A stretch of DNA of 64,000 nucleotides from Pseudomonas guariconensis. Lineage in GTDB: Bacteria > Pseudomonadota > Gammaproteobacteria > Pseudomonadales > Pseudomonadaceae. The position numbers were made by a program, and so were the translations under genes. The DNA is taken from NCBI RefSeq assembly GCF_900102675.1, contig NZ_FMYX01000004.1, positions 344,346 to 408,345 of the forward strand. The letters run 5' to 3'. The notes beneath the pieces are model-generated. The model was not told the DNA's origin. It worked only from the letters and a program-made list of their open reading frames with translations, and made no database searches. Every line of letters begins with the position of its first letter. The stretch's first letter is position 1. Shown piece by piece: positions 51,385 to 59,888 of this stretch.

Positions 51385-53049
51385 TCATGCCGGGGCTGTT
51401 TCTTTTCGGCGTACCGCTGCCATTGGCGCAACGCTGTCTGCGGTTTGCGGCGCGAAGCTGTCGCTGCGGGCCATCCGCCACATCCGCGCATAGAACTCGT
51501 TCTCGATCGAGCCGCTGAGCAATTCGCCGGGCTTGAGGAACTGGTGCAACTGGGAAAACAGGCTGATCTCGCTCGGGCTGATACGCCTTGCCAGGTGTTT
51601 GGGTTTGAGCTGCGAAGGATGCTCCAGGCCTGCCGCCGCAAGCATCTCGGCCAAGGCATGCAGGGTATTGCGATGAAAGCTCGCCACCCGTTCGGCTTTT
51701 TCCGGCACCACCAGGGCGCGCTGGCGCAGCGGATCCTGGGTGGCCACGCCGGTAGGGCACTTGTTGGTGTGGCAACTCTGCGACTGGATGCAGCCAATGG
51801 CGAACATGAAACCCCGTGCCGAGTTGACCCAGTCAGCACCGATGGCCAGCGTACTGGCGATATCGAAGGCACTGACGATCTTGCCGGCTGCACCGATACG
51901 CACGCGGTCACGCAGGTTCAGGCCGACCAGTGTGTTGTGCACGAACATCAGCCCTTCACGCATGGGTACGCCCATGTTGTCGCTGAACTCCCGCGGTGCG
52001 GCACCGGTGCCACCTTCCTTGCCGTCGACGACGATGAAGTCGGGCGTGATCCCGGTGGCCAGCATGGCCTTGGCGATGGCCATGAACTCCCAGGGATGGC
52101 CCAGGCAGAACTTGAAGCCCACCGGCTTGCCGCCAGACAGCTCACGCAGGCGGGCGATGAAATGCAGCAGCTCCAGCGGCGTGTGGAAGGCACTGTGCGC
52201 GGCTGGCGAAATGCAGTCCTCGCCGACCCGCACACCACGGGTGGCGGCAATCTCGACACTGACCTTGTGCCCAGGCAGGATGCCGCCATGACCGGGCTTG
52301 GCGCCTTGGCTTAGCTTGAGTTCGATCATCTTCACCTGGGGATCGCGCGCCTGTTCGGCAAAACGCACCGGGTCGAAGCGGCCCTCTTCGGTACGGCAGC
52401 CAAAGTAGCCGCTGCCGATTTCCCAGATCAGGTCACCACCGTGTTCGCGGTGGTAAGGGCTGATGCTGCCTTCGCCGGTGTCGTGGGCGAAGCGGCCCAG
52501 GCGCGCGCCCTTGTTCAAGGCGCCGATGGCATTGGCGCTGAGCGCGCCGAAGCTCATGGCCGAGATGTTGAAGATCGACGCCGAATACGGCTGCCGGCAG
52601 TGCGGGCCACCGATGTCGATGCGAAACGACGCCGGGTCGGGCGTCTGCACCGGTACCATCGAATGGCTGATGAATTCGAAGCCAGGCTTGTAGGCATCGT
52701 TGAGTGTGCCGAAGGCCTTCTCGGCGCTCTCGTTCTTGGCGCGGGCATAGACCAGTGAGCGCTGCGAGCGGGAGAACGGCAGCTTGTCGTCGTCGCCCTC
52801 GATCAGGTACTGGCGGATCTCCGGCCGAATGGTCTCGATCAGGTAACGGATGTTGCCCAGGATCGGGTAGTTGCGGCGCACGGCATGATGGCTCTGGCGC
52901 AGGTCATTGAGACCGACCAGGCTGAGCAGGGCAGTGAGCAGGGTGAGCGGCCAGAGCCAGCTGTGTTGGGCAAGAAATGGAATGCTGGCGAAGGTGAACA
53001 ACAGGCAGGCGGCCAGACAGGCGTAGCGGGTGGGGAGCGCGTCTTTCAT
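51385..53049 (-). CDS. FMN-binding glutamate-synthase-domain protein (membrane-anchored)
   Basis: A 554-residue protein with two N-terminal hydrophobic helices (about 9-28 and 31-47) and a GltB-like FMN/[3Fe-4S] domain. Landmarks: ISAMSFGALSANAIGALNKGARLG, HDTGEGSISPYHREHGGDLIWEIGSGYFGCR, KEGGTGAAPREFSDNMG and the iron-sulfur-type cysteine cluster CIQSQSCHTNKCPTGVATQD. It lacks the glutamine amidotransferase domain of GltB, so it is not a complete glutamate synthase. Its physiological reaction is unknown. Convergent with the porin gene. Confidence 0.85.
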   Translation of the reverse strand: MKDALPTRYACLAACLLFTFASIPFLAQHSWLWPLTLLTALLSLVGLNDLRQSHHAVRRNYPILGNIRYLIETIRPEIRQYLIEGDDDKLPFSRSQRSLVYARAKNESAEKAFGTLNDAYKPGFEFISHSMVPVQTPDPASFRIDIGGPHCRQPYSASIFNISAMSFGALSANAIGALNKGARLGRFAHDTGEGSISPYHREHGGDLIWEIGSGYFGCRTEEGRFDPVRFAEQARDPQVKMIELKLSQGAKPGHGGILPGHKVSVEIAATRGVRVGEDCISPAAHSAFHTPLELLHFIARLRELSGGKPVGFKFCLGHPWEFMAIAKAMLATGITPDFIVVDGKEGGTGAAPREFSDNMGVPMREGLMFVHNTLVGLNLRDRVRIGAAGKIVSAFDIASTLAIGADWVNSARGFMFAIGCIQSQSCHTNKCPTGVATQDPLRQRALVVPEKAERVASFHRNTLHALAEMLAAAGLEHPSQLKPKHLARRISPSEISLFSQLHQFLKPGELLSGSIENEFYARMWRMARSDSFAPQTADSVAPMAAVRRKETAPA

Positions 53050-53168
53050 GGGTCCATCGCTGACAGGATGACCCGCACTAGGATAGGCAAAGGCCGCGCG
53101 CGGAAAACCAAGGGATTCGGTAAAAGACTATTACCTGCGCGCGGCTTGTGTTCGGTCGCGGGCGCGCG

Positions 53169-54554
53169 TCAGCGCTTGTCCTGCCTCAGGACCTGCACAT
53201 CACCGGGCTCTGCCGTCTCGCGCAGGTATTCCTCCAGCGAATCGTCCAGCGCCTGCAGCCAGCGAGTATGGTGCGGCACCGCAGCGGTACCGGTCATCAC
53301 CGAACGGTAGGAGCGGTCCCGATAGCCCATGATGTCGTGCTTCTTGTCGTGCTTCCATTTGAGGAAGATGCGGTTGACTGCATCGATGTCGAAGCTTGGG
53401 TAATCGGTTTGTCCGATCAGGTGCTGAATGTAGCGCCCCTGGAATTGGTACATCGAGGCGGTGCTCTCCAAGGCTTCTTCCTCGGCACGCCAGCGCGCAC
53501 TGTCGGCCTGCATGGCGGCTTGGTCCGGCAGTTGGATGCGGCCAAGCATCAGATCACGGGCGAACCAGGCCTGGGCATCGAACAGGTTGAAGCTGTACCA
53601 GAGATCTTGCATGCCCAAATACAGCAACTGCGGGTTGGCCTCCCAGACCACGCCTTGGTAGAGGCCCAGCGGCCACAGACGATTGTCGGTGCGCAAGGTC
53701 AGCTCGTCAGGCAGGAATGGGAAGTGATGCTGGTAGCCGGTACACAGGATGATCGCATCGACCTGCTTGCTGGAGCCGTCGGCGAAGTGCGCCACGTCGC
53801 CTTCGACCCGCTGTAGCTGCGGTCGCTCTTCCCACCCTTTGGGCCACTGGTAGCCCATCGGTTGGGTGCGATAGGCGCTGGTGATCGAGCGGGCACCGTA
53901 CTTGTAGCACTGCGAGCCGATGTCCTCGGCCGAGTAGCTGCTGCCGACGATCAGCACGTCCTTGCCGGCGAACTCCAATGCATCGCGAAAATCGTGGGCA
54001 TGCAGGATGCGTCCTGAAAAACGCTCGAAGCCCGGGAACGACGGCACGTTCGGCGTGGAGAAGTGCCCGCTGGCCACCACCACGTAGTCGAATACCTGCT
54101 CGATGCCCTGACCCTGAGCGTAGTCATGGGCAGTGACAGTGAATGTGCGGCTCTGGTCATCGAAGCGCACGGCCTTGACCACGGTGTTGAAGCGAATGTA
54201 CTGGCGCACACCGGCCTTCTTCACTCGGCCCTGGATGTAGTCCCACAGCACCTCGCGAGGAGGATACGAAGAAATCGGCCGACCGAAATGCTCATCGAAG
54301 CTGTAGTCGGCGAACTCCAGGCACTCCTTCGGGCCGTTCGACCAAAGGTAGCGATACATGCTGCCGTGGACCGGTTCGCCATGCTGGTCCAGGCCAGTGC
54401 GCCAGGTGTAGTTCCACATGCCGCCCCAGTCAGCCTGTTTTTCGAAACAGACCACTTCGGGCATAGGTGCGCCCTTGGCATGGGCGGATTGGAAAGCACG
54501 CAGTTGCGCCAGGCCTGACGGGCCGGCGCCGATGATGGCAACGCGAATAGTCAT
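53169..54554 (-). CDS. flavin-containing monooxygenase (trimethylamine-monooxygenase-like)
   Basis: A 461-residue class B flavin monooxygenase. The FAD Rossmann motif is [17 protein letters not shown] at the N-terminus; the NADPH Rossmann motif is [15 protein letters not shown]; the FMO fingerprint [13 protein letters not shown] lies between. [14 protein letters not shown] and [27 protein letters not shown] resemble bacterial trimethylamine monooxygenase. It probably N- or S-oxygenates a small amine or sulfide. The start [11 protein letters not shown] was chosen. Two small genes follow upstream on the same strand. Confidence 0.87.
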   Translation of the reverse strand: MTIRVAIIGAGPSGLAQLRAFQSAHAKGAPMPEVVCFEKQADWGGMWNYTWRTGLDQHGEPVHGSMYRYLWSNGPKECLEFADYSFDEHFGRPISSYPPREVLWDYIQGRVKKAGVRQYIRFNTVVKAVRFDDQSRTFTVTAHDYAQGQGIEQVFDYVVVASGHFSTPNVPSFPGFERFSGRILHAHDFRDALEFAGKDVLIVGSSYSAEDIGSQCYKYGARSITSAYRTQPMGYQWPKGWEERPQLQRVEGDVAHFADGSSKQVDAIILCTGYQHHFPFLPDELTLRTDNRLWPLGLYQGVVWEANPQLLYLGMQDLWYSFNLFDAQAWFARDLMLGRIQLPDQAAMQADSARWRAEEEALESTASMYQFQGRYIQHLIGQTDYPSFDIDAVNRIFLKWKHDKKHDIMGYRDRSYRSVMTGTAAVPHHTRWLQALDDSLEEYLRETAEPGDVQVLRQDKR

Positions 54555-54646
54555 GAGGATGTCCTGTAAACACGAAAAAAGGCAAAACCTCCCCAACCCC
54601 GAACGGCAACAGGCCTAGGGCTGTGGATGGGTGAAGACTTCAGGTG

Positions 54647-54850
54647 TCAGCAGGCAGGTGGAGGCACGGGGCGCTTGCGCTTGTGCGCCAGCAGCATGTC
54701 TCGAGGTGGAATCGACAGCGTGTGGAACAGCGTCGAGAGAGGAGAGCAGCCGAGGGTAGATCGGACAACGGCAGGGAAGGGCCCGGTGGCCTTGCCAAGC
54801 AGAGCGGCAAGCGGGCCATGGGACCGATAGATACGTGTGATCTCGTGCAT
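54647..54850 (-). CDS. small hypothetical protein (67 residues)
   Basis: An Arg/Lys/Pro-rich small frame, starting MHEITRIYRSHGPLAALLGK and ending KRKRPVPPPAC, between the monooxygenase gene and the DUF3079 gene on the same strand. Spacing of about 70-90 bases on each side fits a three-gene unit. Codon third positions are GC-rich as in neighbouring genes. The Shine-Dalgarno is weak (GAGG 14 bases off). No family is recognised, and it may not be real. Confidence 0.45.
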   Translation of the reverse strand: MHEITRIYRSHGPLAALLGKATGPFPAVVRSTLGCSPLSTLFHTLSIPPRDMLLAHKRKRPVPPPAC

Positions 54851-54917
54851 GGGGGCTTGTAGTGCCTCTTTTCTTTATGGATGCCTTTTTAGCTATAACG
54901 CATCGAGGGAAAGCATT

Positions 54918-55118
54918 TCAAGGTTTGTCATCGGCATGCGGCAGTAGCGCCTGGTTCTGCTGGGGCTGGCGCTCCCAGTCTTCACCGAACAGTTCCGCCG
55001 GGTGCTGGGTCCGTTCAGAACCATTGCCACAGGCCAGCGCTTTTGCCGGGCAATACAGGTCGCAGCCCCAGCAGATGCGCTCGGGGTGGCTGGGGTTGTG
55101 TGGGAATTTCTTGGCCAT
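54918..55118 (-). CDS. DUF3079-type cysteine-rich small protein
   Basis: A 66-residue protein with the DUF3079 pattern FPHNPSHPERICWGCDLYCPAK and ACGNGSERTQHPAELFGEDW. The four cysteines C16, C19, C23 and C30 (C-x2-C-x3-C-x6-C) suggest a metal or iron-sulfur site. Function is unknown. The internal ATG was chosen because GGAG lies eight bases upstream. It is the last conserved-looking core gene before the island. Confidence 0.8.
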   Translation of the reverse strand: MAKKFPHNPSHPERICWGCDLYCPAKALACGNGSERTQHPAELFGEDWERQPQQNQALLPHADDKP

Positions 55119-55200
55119 GGCGCATGCTCCGTTCTGGCCTGGGGATTTCAGGCTAAGCGGTATGCGTGGGGAGAGGTTGATTGGCGTCAACGACGCAAAC

Positions 55201-55233
55201 AAAAAAGGCCCACCGTGAAGGTGAGCCTTTTTT
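55201..55233. terminator. bidirectional terminator at the island edge
   Basis: AAAAAAGGC and GCCTTTTTT flank a CCACC-GTGAA-GGTG centre. On the - strand it would directly follow the tRNA-like 3' end at 55245-55266, which is the usual position of a tRNA terminator. Confidence 0.85.
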
Positions 55234-55244
55234 GATACTGCGTA

Positions 55245-55266
55245 TGGTGCGGCACCAGGAGTCGAA
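55245..55266 (-). other. candidate attachment site (tRNA 3'-end-like sequence)
   Basis: Read on the - strand: TTCGACTCCTGGTGCCGCACCA, which looks like a T-loop (TTCGA), T-arm, acceptor strand and CCA end. It is one base shorter than the canonical 23, and no tRNA body precedes it; the sequence turns AT-rich at once. This is what remains on one side when an element integrates into a tRNA 3' end, with the intact tRNA then expected past the far end of the island. The core TGGTGC-G-GCACCA is also a palindrome, so this reading is tentative. Confidence 0.35.
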
Positions 55267-55854
55267 AATATTTATAACCATATGAATTTAAATGATTTTA
55301 TTTATAGGTCTGAGGTCCCCTATCTCTAAATTTATCCTTATGAATTCACCCAGTTGGTCACAGGCGATGGGAGAACTAAATGAATGATGTTGTCCTACGT
55401 ATGGCAGTCTATCGTGCTTACCTGTTAGGGGTAGCTTTGATGAGGGTATGCGAAAGTCACCGACCGAAGTGGCCTTTACGATGAATAGACTGCAATTGAC
55501 CAAAGAAGGTCAACGACTCGAATAAAAGATTCTCTCTACTGAGTCGGTGTGGTTTTACTTCAAGACGGCCTAGTGATCAGTGATCGATGCCATCCGCGAC
55601 AAAGTTTCAGAAGCCATCACCACTCCACCTAGCACTATGCACCCGATTGTGCGGCTAGCTGCTTATGGCGTAGGATTCACAGGTTTTCACCGAAGTCAGT
55701 AAATTGATAGGCTGCTGCGTGTACTACTGATAGCGCCGCGCTTTTTGGCCCAAGACGAGTTACCGTCACTAGAAACGGCTCAAACGGTGATATTGTAATC
55801 TATCGGTTCGGAAGGACTTCTTCAACGGCCGATTTACACAACAGTGAGCATGGA
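55267..55854. other. AT-rich non-coding left end of the island
   Basis: About 590 bases without a credible gene. Composition drops sharply in GC right after the tRNA-like sequence. Short frames on both strands lack ribosome sites and family features. The last 100 bases should contain the promoter of the downstream ATPase gene; no clear -35/-10 pair is assigned. No reverse transcriptase or retron-type RNA was recognised. Confidence 0.5.
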
Positions 55855-57201
55855 ATGGCATTTATTATTGAAGCAGTCGCGACGGATCATACTTGGGTGC
55901 CTCTAACACTTAGCGCCGATCCATATGGAAATAATGTGTTCAGCCTTGTCGTGGGGCAAAATGCGACGGGCAAAAGTCGTCTGCTGAGGAAAATTGCGAG
56001 TCATTATATATTTGACAATGAACAGTTGTCAGATAGGGAACGTTATCAGGATAAAAATAATTCTAAGTCATGGAGCAATTACAGTACGTCGTCACCCTCC
56101 GAGGAGCTAATCCTCTCGCCGTATTCTGAAGAAGCACCCAGTATAGTAATCGCTGTATCTACAGGTCGCCATGATCGTTTTCCCAAACCGCGCGAGACCA
56201 TGTCGCTTTTCGAGCGCTATCATTACATTGCTCCTTCCGAGCATGGCAACCTATCTTCCCTGACGCGTAGCCTGGCATCTATTATCAGTGGGCTTGAAGC
56301 CCATAGCTGGAAATTTTCCAGCATGGCTAATATTTTTGAGTATTTAGATTTCGAACCTCTCTTAGAGTTTAATGTTACTCTTGATCCAAAGTTCAAACAA
56401 TACTGGAGGAAGCAAGAGGCCGAAGAGCAAGCAGTAATTAATTTGAATGAAGATAGTTATTCGTTAAGCAAAAAGATCAGCAAAAATCAATCTGTAATAG
56501 ATCGATTATATCCAATACTAAAGTATATAAATAATCGTAAAAGCATTAATTATGAGATTCATCTGACACATGGTAGTCGGACGCACCATGCTTTTGATCT
56601 GCGTGAGTTGGCTTATGCATTGGAACAGGGTGCTGTCCGTGTTACCGATCTCACCTTGAGCGTCAAGTCTACAAAAAGTCGGCTAAAGCTTTCTCAAGCG
56701 AGCTCCGGACAGCAGTGCATGCTGGTGATGATTCTGGGCATCGCTGGTTCTATACAGGATGATGCGCTCATCTGCATTGATGAGCCCGAAATTAGCCTTC
56801 ACCCACAATGGCAAAGCGATATTATCGGCCACCTACAAAAAGCGTTTGAGCAATTTAAAGGCTGCCACTTCGTAATCGCTACCCATTCGCCTCAAATTGT
56901 TGCTGGTCTCACCAGCGATAATGGGTACGTTCTAAGCTTAGAAGACAAAACTATCTACAAGTCGCATGAGTATGCTAATCGCTCTGCTGACTTTCAGTTG
57001 GCCCAAGTGTTCAACACCCCAGGATTCAATAACGAGTATTTGATTAGAATAGCTTTGATGCTCCTCACAAAAATCTCCCGCCGCGCCACCTTAACCAATG
57101 AAGATGAGCAGCAAGTCATAATGCTGTTGCAGGTTCGGGAAAGGCTTTCTTCACGAGACCCGGTGCGCCACCTCATTGATCAAGTTCAGATGCTGAGGTA
57201 G
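55855..57201 (+). CDS. ptuA: PtuA-like ABC/SMC-type ATPase (Septu-like)
   Basis: A 448-residue AAA_21/ABC-type ATPase. Walker A is GQNATGKS (34-41), the ABC signature is QASSGQQ (281-287), Walker B ALICIDEPEISLHP (304-317) and the switch His IATHSPQ (H344). The insertion between Walker A and the signature contains a Lys/Glu-rich helical stretch (about 180-235) that could form a short coiled coil. An OLD-type ATPase directly followed by an HNH nuclease is the Septu (PtuAB) anti-phage arrangement. Codon use is AT-rich, unlike the core. The gene symbol is assigned by architecture, not by alignment. Confidence 0.8.
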   Translation: MAFIIEAVATDHTWVPLTLSADPYGNNVFSLVVGQNATGKSRLLRKIASHYIFDNEQLSDRERYQDKNNSKSWSNYSTSSPSEELILSPYSEEAPSIVIAVSTGRHDRFPKPRETMSLFERYHYIAPSEHGNLSSLTRSLASIISGLEAHSWKFSSMANIFEYLDFEPLLEFNVTLDPKFKQYWRKQEAEEQAVINLNEDSYSLSKKISKNQSVIDRLYPILKYINNRKSINYEIHLTHGSRTHHAFDLRELAYALEQGAVRVTDLTLSVKSTKSRLKLSQASSGQQCMLVMILGIAGSIQDDALICIDEPEISLHPQWQSDIIGHLQKAFEQFKGCHFVIATHSPQIVAGLTSDNGYVLSLEDKTIYKSHEYANRSADFQLAQVFNTPGFNNEYLIRIALMLLTKISRRATLTNEDEQQVIMLLQVRERLSSRDPVRHLIDQVQMLR

Positions 57202-57204
57202 GAA

Positions 57205-57852
57205 ATGCGGCCAATCGTTTTCGTTGGAGATAACCTTAACTACGTTAACCGCTATGATGGTGTATCGCATACGGAGTGGAATCAGACCGACGGTCCTATT
57301 GTCGAACTGCGGAGGACAATACGTACCCATTACCTAGCAGAGCAAAAATATCGGTGCGCCTACTGCCGCATGGAGAAAAAAGAGAATCATGGGCTTACCT
57401 GGGATGTAGAGCATATAATTCCCAAGGCAGTTTACCCCCGCTTCCTCTATGAGCCTCTAAACCTCGCGATGGTATGCAAGGAGTGTAATATCGCTAAGCT
57501 AGATAAAAGTGTGCTGCATCGCGCTCTTAGTCCTCGTGCTTCCCTACCGATCAACTCCGATGCGTACACAATAGTTCACCCTCATCACGATAAATATTCT
57601 GAGCATTTTGAAATAATAATTGTCGCCGGAAAAATCACCCACCGGCCCAAAAATAATCATAAAGCCAAAGAGACGTTTATCATGTGTGACTTAGTGCGAT
57701 TCTCCTATGCATTCGGCGAATGGGAGGACTTCAATTACGCAATTGTGAAAACCTTCAGTGAGTTTGTCGAAGCGTGTCCTCCCAACGCAACTCCGGATCA
57801 GATTTCTGCATTTATGGGAACGCTGAGGTTTACGGTAAACGCGGACTTTTGA
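57205..57852 (+). CDS. ptuB: PtuB-like HNH endonuclease
   Basis: A 215-residue HNH nuclease starting three bases after the ATPase stop. The zinc-finger HNH core is complete: KYRCAYCRM (C51, C54), WDVEHIIPK (E69, H70), LNLAMVCKECNIAK (N86, C91, C94). In Septu and related systems PtuB cleaves DNA when released or licensed by PtuA. The C-terminal third (from about 120) is not recognised. The pair should be co-transcribed and translationally linked. Retron-associated PtuAB is excluded here because no reverse transcriptase is nearby. Confidence 0.8.
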   Translation: MRPIVFVGDNLNYVNRYDGVSHTEWNQTDGPIVELRRTIRTHYLAEQKYRCAYCRMEKKENHGLTWDVEHIIPKAVYPRFLYEPLNLAMVCKECNIAKLDKSVLHRALSPRASLPINSDAYTIVHPHHDKYSEHFEIIIVAGKITHRPKNNHKAKETFIMCDLVRFSYAFGEWEDFNYAIVKTFSEFVEACPPNATPDQISAFMGTLRFTVNADF

Positions 57853-57914
57853 TGATCTGGTGAATTCGCGTCCGCTCGGTGCTTTTCGTTATCGGGTTGC
57901 CGGTCACAAACCGA

Positions 57915-57943
57915 TGAGACGGTGATCTGAGATCACTGTCTCA
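57915..57943. terminator. hairpin between convergent ptuB-like and HNH genes
   Basis: TGAGACGGTGATC-TGA-GATCACTGTCTCA: a 13-base stem complete in RNA (one G-U pair on the + strand). No T run follows on either strand within a few bases, so it may be a protective 3' hairpin or a binding site rather than an intrinsic terminator. Confidence 0.55.
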
Positions 57944-58058
57944 AAAAATTCTTCCCCTGCTGATGAGCTTTAGCCCTTTGCATCCGACGTTTGAGTCGAC
58001 AGCTCATAGTATACAGTGGACTATTATTCGCTTGATGGCTCAATGTTATTTAGTAATA

Positions 58059-58778
58059 TCAGCATGTGGCTCGAATTATTCGAAACTCTGGAGCCGATAG
58101 GAATTTTTCCGCTGGCGGCAAAGCTCGCTTTTCTAATGGGACGAAAGTAGTAATTCCAGGTAGGCGCATTACCGAAACAAGCACATTCTCTTGTTCTATG
58201 ATCTCAATGGAAGTGTTGTCCTGAACATTCGCAAGGATCTCTCTAGGCTCAGTGCGGAGAATAAACCACCAGTGATCACCTCTTCCAGGCCTCCGAGCGA
58301 AATCTCGAGCCTCACTCATACGATCGGAGATAGCGACGTTATAAAAATTCTTACCGAGCTGCTCAAGTCCAATTTTAAGAAGCATCCGAGCCACTGCTAG
58401 TGGTTCTGAGACTTCGGCTATCAGATGGAATTGGGAAATCCGGCCTTGTCCCACAAAAGCCTTTAGTTGATCATTCTGCGGCTCGAGTTTAATTACTCCA
58501 GGAGTTATGGAGGCTTCTAGTCGTCCCAGCTCAGTATCCATACGAACGAAACGTCCCTTCTTTGAGGGTATTCCCCTCATCATACGATAGGCGCTGAACG
58601 GGAAGCTTTGCAGTGCTTTAGACTCAACTTTTTGTCCAAAGTATTGATTGCAGCTATCGCAGGTGACGCCTGGTCTACCCGTCGGTGCATTCTTTCCACC
58701 TAACGACTCAGGGACGATATGTGCTAAGGACGAAGCCTCATGGCTTTTACAGAAAATGCACGAGAGGGAGATTGACAT
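58059..58778 (-). CDS. HNH-type zinc-finger protein
   Basis: A 239-residue protein, leftward. Its N-terminus is a compact HNH_5-like core: C7/C10 (CIFCKSHE), H20 in LAHIVPESLGG, C40/C43 and N44 (TCDSCNQYFGQKVE). The remaining 190 residues are unrecognised, with a GRGDHWWFILRTEPREI segment near the middle. It faces the Septu-like pair tail to tail. It could be a solo nuclease or an accessory factor. GGAGGA lies just upstream of the ATG. AT-rich codons. Confidence 0.72.
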   Translation of the reverse strand: MSISLSCIFCKSHEASSLAHIVPESLGGKNAPTGRPGVTCDSCNQYFGQKVESKALQSFPFSAYRMMRGIPSKKGRFVRMDTELGRLEASITPGVIKLEPQNDQLKAFVGQGRISQFHLIAEVSEPLAVARMLLKIGLEQLGKNFYNVAISDRMSEARDFARRPGRGDHWWFILRTEPREILANVQDNTSIEIIEQENVLVSVMRLPGITTFVPLEKRALPPAEKFLSAPEFRIIRATC

Positions 58779-59322
58779 TTTCCTCCTTAAAGAATTTAGA
58801 TGTCCGCCTAATTAGATTTTACGAGCCAACACCGTAAAGGTTTCAGCTAACGGACAGATCTTAGTATAAATCAAACCTATAAAATTTATCAAAGTCCGTA
58901 GCGAGCGTTGGCCTTTGTGGATTGTTGTGATCAGGCCATAGTGCGTGTGAATTGATTTGACTTCAAGTATGCAAGATTGTTTAGTTAGAAGATTTGTGTT
59001 CTAAAGTTATTGTGATGTCGCAGTAAATTCGGCGTGCGGCTCAATTCCAAACCACTTGCCAATCCCAAACCCGAATATATACTGAAAGCTGGGATAAATC
59101 AGGCTCACCTTCGTGCTGTTCTGGCCAGTCGCACGCTCAGACCATCCAGGAGATTTTTGCCCTTTGCCTTTCGCTCTCACTAAGCCTAACGCTCACACCT
59201 TAAATCTTGTTAATTTGATGAATGCAACTATACTGATGTCGACATTTTAGGTTAGGTGTTTTTCTAGTTTTTTCAAAAATCGGTATCAATTATTATGTGA
59301 TGGTAAATATTTTGGAGCGTAT
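58779..59322. promoter_or_regulatory. divergent AT-rich intergenic region
   Basis: 544 bases between the leftward HNH gene and the rightward kinase gene. No credible frame was found. It holds a probable promoter for the kinase gene (TTGTTA, 16-base spacer, TATACT at 59207-59234) and the ribosome site GGAGCG at about 59312. The middle part (about 58900-59150) shows nothing recognisable. Confidence 0.5.
59207..59234 (+). promoter_or_regulatory. probable sigma-70 promoter of the P-loop kinase gene
   Basis: -35 TTGTTA (59207-59212), 16-base spacer, -10 TATACT (59229-59234). It lies about 90 bases before the ATG at 59323. Confidence 0.55.
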
Positions 59323-59856
59323 ATGACAGTATTTGTGGCAGGGGTTCATGGGGTGGGTAAGAGCTTTCTCTGTCAGCGATATGCGGATGAGTTTTCAGTT
59401 GCGTATGAGAGTGCGAGTGGGCTAATACGTAAAGAACGAACTCTCGCGGATTGGAGTGTAGATAAAAAAGTTAAAAATGTTGATGAAAATCAGCTCGCAT
59501 TAAAGTCTGCTGTCAAGCGAATTATTAAGGGAGGGCAGCCTTTAATTTTGGATGGGCATTTTGTTTTAATCAATGCTGCTTCAGATTTTGTTAAGTTGGA
59601 ATCTTCTGTTTTTCAGGATATAGAAATTACAGGTGTGGTGGTCTTGGAGGCTGATGTTAATACTATACAGTCACGCCTAGCAGCTAGAGATTCTGCGAAA
59701 AGTGCAGTTGATATTGGCGTATTCCTAGAGCATGAAAGAGCGCAAGCGCGGAAAGTTTGTCAAGAGCTTAGCATTCCCTTCCAAGTTTTGCAGCAGCCTG
59801 ATTTTCTGGAGTTTTCAGCAGTGGTCACCAGTTTTTTGACGTCTAGCTCACGGTGA
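59323..59856 (+). CDS. small P-loop NMP-kinase-like ATPase
   Basis: A 177-residue single-domain P-loop protein. Walker A is GVHGVGKS (7-14). A kinase-like layout follows: LILDGHFVL in the Walker B position, VVVLEADVNTIQSRLAARDS as a lid-type segment with R residues, and a C-terminal helix. It resembles adenylate-kinase/AAA_33-type proteins seen in mobile elements, but no specific family is named with confidence. It is convergent with the PIN-GNAT gene, 32 bases between ends. GGAGCG before the ATG. Very AT-rich coding sequence. Confidence 0.7.
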   Translation: MTVFVAGVHGVGKSFLCQRYADEFSVAYESASGLIRKERTLADWSVDKKVKNVDENQLALKSAVKRIIKGGQPLILDGHFVLINAASDFVKLESSVFQDIEITGVVVLEADVNTIQSRLAARDSAKSAVDIGVFLEHERAQARKVCQELSIPFQVLQQPDFLEFSAVVTSFLTSSSR

Positions 59857-59888
59857 CTGATTAAGGTTGGCATTGCATCTCCTCTTCT

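Noticed and set aside
51385..53049. Calling the FMN-binding protein glutamate synthase (gltB)
   Set aside because: It lacks the amidotransferase domain and most of the GltB length and has its own membrane anchor, so only the domain-level name is justified.
55288..55503. A 71-codon - strand frame in the island's left gap
   Set aside because: No ribosome site and no recognisable features; flanks are equally AT-rich non-coding sequence.
55267..57852. A retron reading of the PtuA/PtuB-like pair
   Set aside because: No reverse transcriptase frame and no msr/msd-like inverted repeats were recognised upstream.
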